64,000 bases of DNA from Brevundimonas sp. UBA7664 (GTDB lineage: Bacteria > Pseudomonadota > Alphaproteobacteria > Caulobacterales > Caulobacteraceae): NCBI RefSeq assembly GCF_002483305.1, contig NZ_DLHQ01000025.1, positions 35,189 through 99,188 of the forward strand. The letters run 5' to 3'. Both the position numbers and the translations under genes were made by a program. Of this stretch, positions 42,400 through 50,465 are shown one piece after another; position 1 is the first letter of the stretch; each line of letters opens with the position of its first letter. The notes under the pieces were generated by a model. That model worked only from the letters and a program-made list of their open reading frames with translations, ran no database searches and had not been told where the DNA came from.

Positions 42400-42623
42400 G
42401 ATTTATCCCCGCTTTCACCAGCCCGGTGGAGACCGCGCCCGCGCCTTGTGACGGTTTGCGGAAAACCCGTCCCTGACCGGATGGATCAGCTGACTTGTCC
42501 CCGCCATCCCCGGCCCTGCCTTCTACTTCCGAACCTTTCGATTCTTTTCTTGAGAAGAACAGGAAGGGTGCGACACGGGACGGGCTTGAGCGGGACCGGG
42601 CTGGCCGGTAGGACCAAGGTCAG

Positions 42624-43670
42624 ATGACCGTTTCCCCCGACGCCCCCCTGTTGCTCAAGGTTCTTGCCGGTGAGGCGACGGACCGACCGCCGGTATGGTT
42701 CATGCGTCAGGCCGGTCGCTACCTGCCGGAGTACCGGGCGCTCAGGGCGACGACGCCGGACTTCATCTCGTTCTGCCTTGATCCCGAAAAGGCGGCCGAG
42801 GCGACCCTTCAGCCGATGCGGCGGTTCGGCTTTGACGCCGCCATCGTCTTCGCCGACATCCTGCTCATCCCCCGGGCCCTGGGCCAGGAGGTCTGGTTCG
42901 AGGCCGGCGAGGGACCGCGCCTCGGCGCCCTGCCGCCGGTCAAGGGCATGCACGATCTCACCGCCGGGGCCGGAGAGGCCCTGAAACAGGTCGGCCAGAC
43001 CCTGTCGCTCGTGCGGGCGCAGCTGGAGCCCGAACGCGCCTTGATCGGCTTTGCGGGCGCGCCCTGGACTGTGGCGACCTATATGCTCGACGGGGAAGCC
43101 CGGACCATCGGCAAGGGCGAACGGGCGCAGGCTCGGACCTATGCCTATGCCGAACCGGACAAGGTCGCGGCCCTGCTGGACGTATTGGTCGAAGCCACGG
43201 CCCATTATCTGAAGATGCAGGCCGATGCCGGGGCCCAGGTGCTGAAGATCTTCGAGAGCTGGGCCGAGGGCCTGCCGGAGGATCTCTTCGAAAGCCTCGT
43301 CCTGCGGCCGCACCAGAAGGTGGTGCGTCGCATACGTGAGCTGGGCGTCACCGTCCCGCTGATCGGCTTCCCCCGTGGCTCGGCGGCGCTGGCGGAACGC
43401 TATGCCGCCGAGGTCGACGTCCAGGCCGTGGCGCTGGACACCGCCTGTCCGTTGGAGATCGGACGGCGCGTGCAGGCGATCAAGCCGATCCAGGGCGCGC
43501 TGGATCCCCTGCTGCTGCGCGCCGGCGGGCCGATGCTGGACCGCCGTGTCGACCAGCTGCTCGAGGCCTGGGGGCAGGGGCCGTGGATCTTCAACCTCGG
43601 CCACGGCATCCTGCCCGACGTGCCGATCGCCCATGTCGAACAGGTTCTGAAACGGATCGGCGCCCAATGA
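42624..43670 (+). CDS. hemE: Uroporphyrinogen decarboxylase
   Basis: A 348-residue haem-synthesis enzyme decarboxylating uroporphyrinogen III to coproporphyrinogen III. The N-terminal signature RPPVWFMRQAGRYLPEYRAL and the catalytic Asp in AIVFADILLIPRALGQEVWF are present. GFAGAPWTVATYMLDG and NLGHGILPDVPIAHVEQVL complete the match. A start-proximal AAGG lies about 7 nt upstream of the ATG. It overlaps hemH by 4 bp. In Caulobacter, hemE transcription starts inside the origin. Confidence 0.97.
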   Translation: MTVSPDAPLLLKVLAGEATDRPPVWFMRQAGRYLPEYRALRATTPDFISFCLDPEKAAEATLQPMRRFGFDAAIVFADILLIPRALGQEVWFEAGEGPRLGALPPVKGMHDLTAGAGEALKQVGQTLSLVRAQLEPERALIGFAGAPWTVATYMLDGEARTIGKGERAQARTYAYAEPDKVAALLDVLVEATAHYLKMQADAGAQVLKIFESWAEGLPEDLFESLVLRPHQKVVRRIRELGVTVPLIGFPRGSAALAERYAAEVDVQAVALDTACPLEIGRRVQAIKPIQGALDPLLLRAGGPMLDRRVDQLLEAWGQGPWIFNLGHGILPDVPIAHVEQVLKRIGAQ

Positions 43671-44722
43671 GCGGGACCCCGGGCGGCCGTCGCATCGCGG
43701 TGGTATTGTTCAATCTCGGCGGGCCGGACGACCAGGCCTCGGTCAAACCCTTCCTGTTCAACCTGTTCAGCGATCCGGCCATCATCGGCCTGCCCAATCC
43801 GTTTCGCGCGCTTCTGGCGCGGCTGATCTCCAGCCGTCGCGAAACCGGCGCCCAGGCCAACTACGCCCTGATGGGCGGCGGCTCGCCCCTGCTGCCGGAG
43901 ACGCGCCGTCAGACGGAGGCCCTGACGCAGGTCCTCACCGGAGTTCTGCCGGGCGACGAGATCCGCTCCTTCATCGCCATGCGCTACTGGTCGCCCCTGA
44001 CCGAACAAACCGCCGCCGAGGTCGCAGCCTTCGCGCCGGACGAGATTGTCCTGCTGCCACTTTATCCGCAGTTCTCGACGACAACGACCGAGTCCTCACT
44101 GAAGGCCTGGCGCGAGATCTATGCCGGGCCGGGCGTCAGCCGGACGGTCTGCTGCTACCCCGAGGCGTCGGGTTGGATCGAGGCCCAGGCCGAGGGCGTG
44201 CGCGCGAAGCTGGCGGAAGCCGGCGACCGGCCCGTCCGGGTGCTGTTCTCGGCCCACGGCATCCCCGAAAGCCTGATTTCGAAGAAGGGCGACCCCTATC
44301 AGGAGCAGATCGAATCGACCTGCGCCGCCATCGCCGCCCGGGCCGGGTTGGCCGAGGGCGCCTGGGCGATCTGCTACCAGAGCCGGGTCGGACCGATGAA
44401 ATGGCTGGGACCTTCGACCCCGGACGCCATCGCCCAGGCCGGGCGTGACGGGGTCGGCGTCGTCGTGGCGCCGGTCGCTTTCGTCTCGGAGCATATCGAG
44501 ACCCTGGTCGAGCTGGACATCGAATACGCCGAACTCGCCCACGAGCTGGGCGTGGCGCCCTATCTGCGCAGCCCCGCGGTCGGCGTGGCTGCCCCCTTCA
44601 TCAGGACGCTCGCGGACGCCGTGGTCGAGGCCCTGTCGCGAACGGGCGCGGCGCCCTACGGTCCCGGTTGCCGGGCGGACTGGAAGGCCTGTCCCCGGAC
44701 CTGCGAGCGGAGGGCGGCATGA
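43667..44722 (+). CDS. hemH: Ferrochelatase
   Basis: A 351-residue enzyme inserting Fe2+ into protoporphyrin IX. It starts at ATG 43667, within the hemE stop (ATGA). VVLFNLGGPDDQASVKPFLFNLFSDP is the family start, FSAHGIPESLISKKGDPY carries the catalytic His, and CYQSRVGPMKWLGPSTPDAI is the signature. The C-terminus GPGCRADWKACPRTCERRAA holds three closely spaced cysteines. With an internal one these could bind the [2Fe-2S] cluster known in Caulobacter ferrochelatase. The gene also overlaps hemJ by 4 bp. Confidence 0.96.
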   Translation: MSGTPGGRRIAVVLFNLGGPDDQASVKPFLFNLFSDPAIIGLPNPFRALLARLISSRRETGAQANYALMGGGSPLLPETRRQTEALTQVLTGVLPGDEIRSFIAMRYWSPLTEQTAAEVAAFAPDEIVLLPLYPQFSTTTTESSLKAWREIYAGPGVSRTVCCYPEASGWIEAQAEGVRAKLAEAGDRPVRVLFSAHGIPESLISKKGDPYQEQIESTCAAIAARAGLAEGAWAICYQSRVGPMKWLGPSTPDAIAQAGRDGVGVVVAPVAFVSEHIETLVELDIEYAELAHELGVAPYLRSPAVGVAAPFIRTLADAVVEALSRTGAAPYGPGCRADWKACPRTCERRAA

Positions 44723-45189
44723 CATTCGAGATCGTGCGCGGCCTGCATATCCTGGCGGTGATCGCGTGGATGGCCGGCATGCTCTTCCTGCCGCGCCTCT
44801 ATGCCTATGACGCCGAACAGGCGGACAAGGCCGAGCCCCTGCGGTCGGAGATGCGGGGCCTGCTGCGGATCTGGCAGCACCGGCTGCTGAAGATCATCAT
44901 CAATCCGTCCATGATCGCAGCCTGGATTTTCGGCGTCTGGATGATCGTCATCCATATGTTCGAATACGGCGAGGGCTGGGGCTTCCTCGCCCAGCCGTGG
45001 ATGGTCGCCAAACTGGCCGGAGTGTTCGCGCTTTCGGCCTGGCACGGCTTCCTCGCCGGCGAGCTCAAGCGGATCAAGGCAGGGACCTCGACCCGCTCCG
45101 GCAAATTCTGGCGCATGACCAACGAAGTCCCCTTCATCATCGCTGTGGTCATGGTCCTTTCCGTCACAACCCAATGGACCTTCGGCTGA
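44719..45189 (+). CDS. hemJ: Protoporphyrinogen oxidase HemJ
   Basis: A 156-residue membrane protein with four membrane helices. It converts protoporphyrinogen IX to protoporphyrin IX in organisms lacking HemG/HemY. The start ATG 44719 overlaps the hemH stop. IVRGLHILAVIAWMAGMLFLPRLYAYDA carries the conserved His and Arg; WQHRLLKIIINPSMIAAWIFG, PWMVAKLAGVFALSAWHGFLAGELKRI and FWRMTNEVPFIIAVVMVL follow. It completes a three-gene haem operon hemE-hemH-hemJ, each overlapping the next by 4 bp. Confidence 0.94.
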   Translation: MTFEIVRGLHILAVIAWMAGMLFLPRLYAYDAEQADKAEPLRSEMRGLLRIWQHRLLKIIINPSMIAAWIFGVWMIVIHMFEYGEGWGFLAQPWMVAKLAGVFALSAWHGFLAGELKRIKAGTSTRSGKFWRMTNEVPFIIAVVMVLSVTTQWTFG

Positions 45190-45375
45190 GCCGCTCAGCT
45201 TGACCTGAGGCCCCCCGCGTGGTTTCGCTCAGGCGAACCGCCCTGCAGGAGTCTGGGGCGGTCCCACTCTCTGCGACGCCCGCCGATCTCGCCGGGACGA
45301 CCCGTCGCCTTCCCACCCGGCCGCAAGGCCAGACATTGCTGGATTTTCCCGCCCGCGAGACGCCCTGTCTCGCGG
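45185..45375 (+). promoter_or_regulatory. Structured leader upstream of rho
   Basis: Three hairpins lie between hemJ and rho: GCTGAG-CCG-CTCAGC (45185-45199, across the hemJ stop), ACCGCCC...GGGCGGT (45237-45262), and a perfect 9-bp stem CCGCGAGAC/GTCTCGCGG with a 5-nt loop (45353-45375) about 20 nt before the rho ATG, followed by a short T-run. Rho leaders are autoregulated in other bacteria; a similar role here is inferred. Confidence 0.5.
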
Positions 45376-45396
45376 CGATGCTTTTGATTGCACGCC

Positions 45397-46809
45397 ATGA
45401 CCGACGCCACCGACACGCCTGAAACCGAACTGACCGCAGAGGCCGAAGCGCCCGAGGCCGGCAATGAAGTCGCTGCCGCCGACCTGCCCATGGTCGACCA
45501 GGAGCATGGCGACGAGGATGACGACGGCGAGCCGATCGTGCCCAACGGCCGCATCACCCTGCAGGAACTGAACGAGAAGACGCCGGAAGATCTGGTCGCC
45601 TTCGCCGAAAGCCTCGAGATCGAGAACGCCGGCAACCTGCGCAAACAGGACCTGCTGTTCGCCATCCTCAAGACCCTGGCCGATGAGGAAGTCGAGATCA
45701 TCGCCGACGGCGTGCTCGAAATCCTGCCCGACGGCTTCGGCTTCCTGCGCAGCCCGGACGTCAATTATCTTCCGGGCCCGGACGATGTTTACGTCTCGCC
45801 GTCGCAGATCCGCCGCTTCGGCCTGCGCTCGGGCGACACCATCCACGGCGCCGTCCGCGGCCCGCGCGAGGGCGAGCGCTATTTCGCCCTGCTCAAGGTC
45901 GACACGATCAATTTCGAGGACCCCGAGACGGTCAAGACCAAGGTCCTGTTCGACAACCTGACCCCGCTCTATCCCGAAGAGCGGCTGCACATGGAAATCC
46001 AGGACCCGACGCTGAAGGACCGCTCGGGCCGGGTCATCGACATCGTCGCCCCGCTCGGCAAGGGCCAGCGTTGTCTGATCGTCGCCCCGCCGCGCGTCGG
46101 CAAGACGGTCATGCTGCAGAACATCGCCAAGTCGATCGAGAAGAACCACCCTGAGGTCTTCCTCATCGTCCTGCTGATCGATGAGCGGCCGGAAGAAGTG
46201 ACGGACATGCAGCGCACAGTGAAGGGCGAGGTCATCGCCTCGACCTTCGACGAGCCGGCCACCCGCCACGTCGCCGTCGCCGAAATGGTCATCGAAAAGG
46301 CCAAACGCCTGGTCGAGCACAAGAAGGACGTCGTCATCCTGCTCGACTCCATCACCCGCCTCGGCCGCGCCTACAACGCCACCGTCCCGTCGTCGGGCAA
46401 GGTCCTGACCGGCGGCGTCGACGCCAACGCCCTGCAGCGGCCGAAACGGTTCTTCGGCGCGGCGCGGAATGTGGAGCAGGGCGGGTCGCTGACCATCATC
46501 GCCACCGCCCTGATCGATACGGGCTCGCGGATGGACGAGGTGATCTTCGAAGAGTTCAAGGGCACGGGTAACTCGGAAATCGTCCTGGACCGCAAGGTCG
46601 CCGACAAGCGGATCTTCCCGGCCATCGACGTGCTCAAGTCGGGCACCCGCAAGGAAGAGCTCACCACGCCGAAGGACCAGCTGGCCAAGACCTATGTCCT
46701 GCGCCGCATCCTCAACCCGATGGGCCCGCAGGACGCGATCGAGTTCCTGATCGACAAGCTGCGTCAGTCGAAGAACAATGCGGACTTCTTCCAGTCGATG
46801 AACACCTGA
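45397..46809 (+). CDS. rho: Transcription termination factor Rho
   Basis: A 470-residue hexameric RNA helicase. ATG 45397 is preferred to a TTG 9 nt upstream. An acidic N-terminal extension (about 50 residues) precedes the Rho N domain (ITLQELNEKTPEDLVAFAESLEIENAGNLRKQDLLFAILK) and the RNA-binding fold (LEILPDGFGFLRSPDVNYLPGPDDVYVS). The ATPase core has Walker A IVAPPRVGKTVMLQNIA, Walker B IVLLIDERPEEVTDM and the R-loop region RNVEQGGSLTIIATALIDTGSRMDEVIFEEFKGTGN. A parS site follows its stop. Confidence 0.98.
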   Translation: MTDATDTPETELTAEAEAPEAGNEVAAADLPMVDQEHGDEDDDGEPIVPNGRITLQELNEKTPEDLVAFAESLEIENAGNLRKQDLLFAILKTLADEEVEIIADGVLEILPDGFGFLRSPDVNYLPGPDDVYVSPSQIRRFGLRSGDTIHGAVRGPREGERYFALLKVDTINFEDPETVKTKVLFDNLTPLYPEERLHMEIQDPTLKDRSGRVIDIVAPLGKGQRCLIVAPPRVGKTVMLQNIAKSIEKNHPEVFLIVLLIDERPEEVTDMQRTVKGEVIASTFDEPATRHVAVAEMVIEKAKRLVEHKKDVVILLDSITRLGRAYNATVPSSGKVLTGGVDANALQRPKRFFGAARNVEQGGSLTIIATALIDTGSRMDEVIFEEFKGTGNSEIVLDRKVADKRIFPAIDVLKSGTRKEELTTPKDQLAKTYVLRRILNPMGPQDAIEFLIDKLRQSKNNADFFQSMNT

Positions 46810-46821
46810 TGCGGCTTCGGC

Positions 46822-46837
46822 TGTTTCACGTGAAACA
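46822..46837. other. parS centromere site 1 (perfect)
   Basis: TGTTTCACGTGAAACA, identical to the bacterial parS consensus and perfectly palindromic. It lies 12 bp past the rho stop, just before the DUF6489 gene, about 4.2 kb from the putative origin. ParB (52029-52916) should bind it. Confidence 0.95.
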
Positions 46838-46849
46838 CGGAGCGGCGGC

Positions 46850-47077
46850 ATGAAGGTCAATGTCGAGGTCGAATGCACACCGGAGGAGGCGCGCGCCTTC
46901 CTCGGCCTGCCCAATGTCGAGCCGTTGAACGATCATCTCGTCGCCGAGATGAAGCGGCGCATGGACGAGAACATGTCCGCCATGCAGCCTGACGAACTGA
47001 TGAAGACCTGGACCAGTTTCGGCATGCAGGCCCAGGACCAGTTCCGCAAACTGATGGAAGCGGCCGTCAAGCCGTGA
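46850..47077 (+). CDS. DUF6489 family small protein
   Basis: A 75-residue conserved alphaproteobacterial protein. It contains KVNVEVECTPEEARAFLGLPNVEPLN, MKRRMDENMSAMQPDELMKTWTSFGMQAQDQFRKLMEAAV. The second half is helical and amphipathic, resembling phasin-like small proteins. No function is known. It sits between rho and mnmE, a common place for this family near the origin; the parS site overlaps its promoter region. Confidence 0.8.
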   Translation: MKVNVEVECTPEEARAFLGLPNVEPLNDHLVAEMKRRMDENMSAMQPDELMKTWTSFGMQAQDQFRKLMEAAVKP

Positions 47078-47084
47078 CGACCGT

Positions 47085-47216
47085 CTCCTCCCCACAACGT
47101 GGGGAGGGGGACCATCCGAAGGATGGTGGAGGGGTATATCCCCGGACACCGTCCGATGCGGCCAAACCCCTCCATCGCTTCGCGGTCCCCCTCCCCATTT
47201 CATGGGGAGGAGACAC
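47085..47216. repeat. Dispersed palindromic repeat, family A copy 2
   Basis: Left block CTCCCCACAACGTGGGGAG, core hairpin ACCATCC-GAA-GGATGGT at 47111-47127, TGGAGGGG, spacer, CCCCTCCATCG, GGTCCCCCTCCCC and right block CATGGGGAGGAGAC. The core stem is a compensated variant of that in copies 1 and 3. The right end supplies the GGAGG ribosome-binding site of mnmE. Confidence 0.75.
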
Positions 47217-47219
47217 GGC

Positions 47220-48524
47220 ATGAACACCATCTTCGCCCTTGCCACCCCGCCTGGACGGGGCGCTATCGCCATCCTGCGCCTGTCTGGCCCGGGGACAGAC
47301 GCCGCTCTGGCCGCCCTCGGCGCCGGAGGGCTGAAGCCGCGATACGCCGCCCTGCGCGACCTCGTCCACGACGGTCGGCCGATCGACCAGGCCTTGGTCC
47401 TCCGTTTCCCGGCGCCGAATTCCTACACCGGCGAGGACTGCGCCGAACTGCACCTGCACGGCGGTCGCGCCGTGGTCGAGGCGGCGGCCGATGCCCTGGT
47501 CGCCCTCGGCCTGCGACCCGCTGATCCCGGCGAGTTCACCCGACGGGCCTTCGAGAACGGCCGCATGGACCTGGCCCAGGCCGAAGCCGTCGCTGATCTG
47601 ATCGACGCCGAGACGGCGGCCCAAGCCGCTCAGGCGCTGGGTCAGCTCGACGGGGCGCTGAGCCAGACCTATGCCGGATTCCGCCGTGATCTGCTGACCG
47701 CCTTGGCGCTGATCGAGGCCGAGATCGACTTTCCGGACGAGGAAGTTCCCGACAATCTGGCGCGGACCGCCGGTCCTGTGCTCGACCGGCTCATCGCCGA
47801 CCTGAAGGCCGCCCTCGCCGACGCCCGCCGTGGCGAGCGGGTGCGAGAGGGCTATCGGATCGTCCTGATCGGCGAGACCAACGCCGGCAAATCCTCCCTG
47901 TTCAACGCCCTCGTCGCGCGCGAGGCGGCCATCGTCACGCCGATCGCCGGGACCACGCGGGATGTGCTCGACGCCGACCTGATCATCGGCGGCTACGCCG
48001 TGACCCTGTCCGACACCGCCGGCCTCCGCGACAGCGCGGACCCGGTCGAGGCGGAGGGGGTGCGCCGCGCGAGGGCGCGGGCCGAAGCGGCGGACCTCCG
48101 TCTGTGGGTCCGCGGTCCCGACGACGAGGAAGGCGACGCCGCCGGTTTTGCGCGGGCCGGCGATCTCCTGGTCCTGACCAAGGCCGATCTGGGCCTCGCC
48201 CCGTCGGTGGCCGGGTATGAAACCCTTTCGATCAGCACCACGACCGGGCTGGGTCTGGCCGAGCTCCACGACTGGATCGCGGCGCGGCTGGCCCGAGACC
48301 TTTCCGGCGCCGATTTTCCGGCTGTCACGCGCGAGAGACATCGTCGTCGCTTGGTGGAAGCCCTGGCGGCCGCCGAGGCGGGCCGTGCCGCGCTCGAGGT
48401 CGCCCCCGAAATGGCGGGGGATGACCTGCGCCGTGCGGCCGATGCCCTGGCCCGCGTGACCGGCGCCATCGGCGTTGAGGACATTCTCGGCGAAGTGTTC
48501 TCGACCTTCTGCATCGGCAAGTGA
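47220..48524 (+). CDS. mnmE: tRNA modification GTPase MnmE (TrmE)
   Basis: A 434-residue GTPase that with MnmG makes 5-carboxymethylaminomethyluridine at tRNA U34. The start ATG 47220 has GGAGG 9 nt upstream, within a family A repeat. The N-terminal folate-binding domain shows FALATPPGRGAIAILRLSGP and NSYTGEDCAELHLHGG. The G domain has GETNAGKSSLFNALV, GTTRDVLDA and DTAGLRDSADPVE. The C-terminus ends in the invariant FCIGK motif. It is separated from mnmG by a parS site. Confidence 0.97.
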   Translation: MNTIFALATPPGRGAIAILRLSGPGTDAALAALGAGGLKPRYAALRDLVHDGRPIDQALVLRFPAPNSYTGEDCAELHLHGGRAVVEAAADALVALGLRPADPGEFTRRAFENGRMDLAQAEAVADLIDAETAAQAAQALGQLDGALSQTYAGFRRDLLTALALIEAEIDFPDEEVPDNLARTAGPVLDRLIADLKAALADARRGERVREGYRIVLIGETNAGKSSLFNALVAREAAIVTPIAGTTRDVLDADLIIGGYAVTLSDTAGLRDSADPVEAEGVRRARARAEAADLRLWVRGPDDEEGDAAGFARAGDLLVLTKADLGLAPSVAGYETLSISTTTGLGLAELHDWIAARLARDLSGADFPAVTRERHRRRLVEALAAAEAGRAALEVAPEMAGDDLRRAADALARVTGAIGVEDILGEVFSTFCIGK

Positions 48525-48526
48525 GT

Positions 48527-48542
48527 CGTTTCACGTGAAACA
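48527..48542. other. parS-like site 2
   Basis: CGTTTCACGTGAAACA, 15 of 16 positions of the parS consensus. It starts 3 bp past the mnmE stop, in the mnmE-mnmG gap. Confidence 0.9.
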
Positions 48543-48593
48543 CCCTTGCGGCCAAGGTGGCGGTTGGGCCGGTTTTGCCCTATGTGCCCGCCC

Positions 48594-50450
48594 ATGAAGG
48601 GTTTTGACGTCATTGTCATCGGCGGCGGTCACGCCGGCTGCGAGGCCGCGGCGGCATCCGCGCGCGCGGGTGCGCGCACCGTTCTTTTGACCCAGAAACT
48701 CGAGACCATCGGCGAGATGTCCTGCAACCCGGCCATCGGCGGACTCGGCAAGGGCCATCTGGTCCGGGAGATCGACGCCATGGACGGGCTGATGGCCCGG
48801 CTCGGTGACCAGGCCGGGATCCAGTTTCGCCTGCTCAACCGGTCGAAAGGCGCGGCGGTCCAGGGTCCGCGCAGCCAGATCGATCGGCGCCTCTACCGCG
48901 AAGCCATGCAGGCCGAGCTCGCGCAGACGCCCAACCTGACACTGATGGCCGGCACAGCCGAACGGCTGATGCTGGATGGCGATCGCGTCGCAGGCGTGGT
49001 CACGGGGGAGGGGACCGAGGTCCGCGCGGCCGCCGTCGTCCTGACCACGGGGACCTTTCTCAACGGCGTCATCCACAAGGGCGACCAGCGCATCCCTGCC
49101 GGCCGACACGGCGAGGCGCCATCGACGGGCCTCGCCGCCGACCTGTACGGCGCCGGCCTGCAGATGGGCCGGCTCAAGACCGGAACCCCCGCGCGGCTGG
49201 ACGGCCGGACCATCGGCTGGGACCGGCTGGAGATGCAGCAGGCCGACGCCGAGCCGGTGCCGTTCAGCTTCCTGACCGACCGGATCGACGTGCCCCAGAT
49301 CGCCTGTGGCGTCACCCATACGACCGAGGCCACCCACCGGATCATCGCCGACAACCTCGGCGACAGCGCCGTCTATGGCGGCCACCTGTCGGGCCGGGGT
49401 CCTCGCTACTGCCCCTCGATCGAGGACAAGGTGGTCCGGTTCGCCGACAAGACCTCGCACCAGATCTTCCTCGAGCCCGAGGGGCTGGACGACCCGACGG
49501 TTTACCCGAACGGGATTTCGACTTCGGTGTCAGATGCCACCCAGGCGGCCTTCCTGCGGACCATCCCGGGTCTGGAGGCGGTCGAGGTGTTCCGCTTCGG
49601 CTATGCGATCGAATACGACTACGTCGACCCGCGCGAACTGACCCCGGCGCTGGAGGTCAAGAAGCGTCCCGGCCTGTATCTGGCCGGCCAGATCAACGGG
49701 ACCACGGGTTATGAGGAAGCCGGCGCCCAGGGCCTGCTTGCCGGGCTGAATGCCGCCCGCGCCGCCGCCGGGTCCGATCCGGTGATCCTCGGGCGGGATG
49801 AGGCCTATATCGGCGTCATGGTCGATGACCTGGTCACACGTGGGGTGACCGAGCCCTACCGGATGTTCACCAGCCGGGCCGAGTACCGGCTGACCCTCCG
49901 CGCCGACAATGCCGATCAACGGTTGACTCCCCTGGCGATCAACAGCGGACTCGTCTCGAGACAGCGCGCCGGGGCTTTCGCGGCCAAGGCCGCCCAGCTT
50001 GCGGAAGCGGCCGTTGTTTCACGTGAAACCGTGTTCACGCCGAAGGAGGCCGCGGCTCTCAGGATCCACGTCAACGCTGATGGTCAGCGCCGCTCCATTC
50101 GCGACCTTCTGGCCTTCCCCGGTGTGACTCTGGACACCTTCAAAGCGATCCGACCGGAGATCGCGGCCTGGTCCCCCCAGGTCCGACAACAGGTCGAGAT
50201 CGACGCCGGCTATGCGGGCTACCTCGACCGTCAGGCCTCGGACGCCGCGGCCCTGCGCCATGAAGAGGCGCTGGCCCTGCCTGTTGACCTCGACTACGCC
50301 GCCATCGGCAGTCTCTCCAATGAGGTCCGTGAGAAGCTCACCCTCATCCAGCCCCGCACCCTGGGTCAGGCCGGTCGGATCGAGGGGATGACTCCCGGCG
50401 CCCTGACGGCGCTGCTGTCGCATGTGAAGAAGGCGAAGGTCGCGGCGTGA
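48594..50450 (+). CDS. mnmG: tRNA uridine-5-carboxymethylaminomethyl modification enzyme MnmG (GidA)
   Basis: A 618-residue FAD enzyme, partner of MnmE. ATG 48594 gives MKGFDVIVIGGGHAGCEAA, the FAD-binding start; an ATG at 48582 is an alternative. GEMSCNPAIGGLGKGHLVREIDAMDG and GDQRIPAGRHGEAPSTGLA are family signatures, as is YPNGISTSVS. INGTTGYEEAGAQGLLAGLNAA and FTSRAEYRLTLRADNAD occur later. A parS-like site lies within the coding sequence at 50015-50030, encoding the VVSRET stretch. Confidence 0.98.
   Translation: MKGFDVIVIGGGHAGCEAAAASARAGARTVLLTQKLETIGEMSCNPAIGGLGKGHLVREIDAMDGLMARLGDQAGIQFRLLNRSKGAAVQGPRSQIDRRLYREAMQAELAQTPNLTLMAGTAERLMLDGDRVAGVVTGEGTEVRAAAVVLTTGTFLNGVIHKGDQRIPAGRHGEAPSTGLAADLYGAGLQMGRLKTGTPARLDGRTIGWDRLEMQQADAEPVPFSFLTDRIDVPQIACGVTHTTEATHRIIADNLGDSAVYGGHLSGRGPRYCPSIEDKVVRFADKTSHQIFLEPEGLDDPTVYPNGISTSVSDATQAAFLRTIPGLEAVEVFRFGYAIEYDYVDPRELTPALEVKKRPGLYLAGQINGTTGYEEAGAQGLLAGLNAARAAAGSDPVILGRDEAYIGVMVDDLVTRGVTEPYRMFTSRAEYRLTLRADNADQRLTPLAINSGLVSRQRAGAFAAKAAQLAEAAVVSRETVFTPKEAAALRIHVNADGQRRSIRDLLAFPGVTLDTFKAIRPEIAAWSPQVRQQVEIDAGYAGYLDRQASDAAALRHEEALALPVDLDYAAIGSLSNEVREKLTLIQPRTLGQAGRIEGMTPGALTALLSHVKKAKVAA
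50015..50030. other. parS-like site 3, inside mnmG
   Basis: TGTTTCACGTGAAACC, 15 of 16 positions of the parS consensus, embedded in the mnmG reading frame near codon 475. Confidence 0.9.
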
Positions 50451-50465
50451 GAAGTTCGGCGATCT

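Larger units (their letters stand above)
42126..42623. other. Putative chromosomal replication origin (Cori-like region)
   Basis: A 498-bp non-coding gap between divergent ppsR and hemE. It contains a perfect CtrA box (42325-42339), a second with one mismatch (42385-42399), DnaA-box-like sequences (TGTGGAGAT at 42314-42322; TTATCCCCG at 42403-42411, 7 of 9 against TTATNCACA), and two GANTC sites (GACTC 42148, GATTC 42540). A stretch around 42522-42570 is less GC-rich (TTCTTTTCTTGAGAAGAA). The flanking order ppsR-maf-aroE-coaE-dnaQ and hemE-hemH-rho-mnmE-mnmG-rsmG-parA-parB is that around the Caulobacter origin, which lies next to hemE. Origin function is inferred from these. Confidence 0.8.

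Noticed and set aside
42122..42418. 98-codon minus-strand frame in the ppsR-hemE gap
   Set aside because: It overlaps the two CtrA boxes and ppsR start, its translation resembles no family, and the gap is better explained as an origin.
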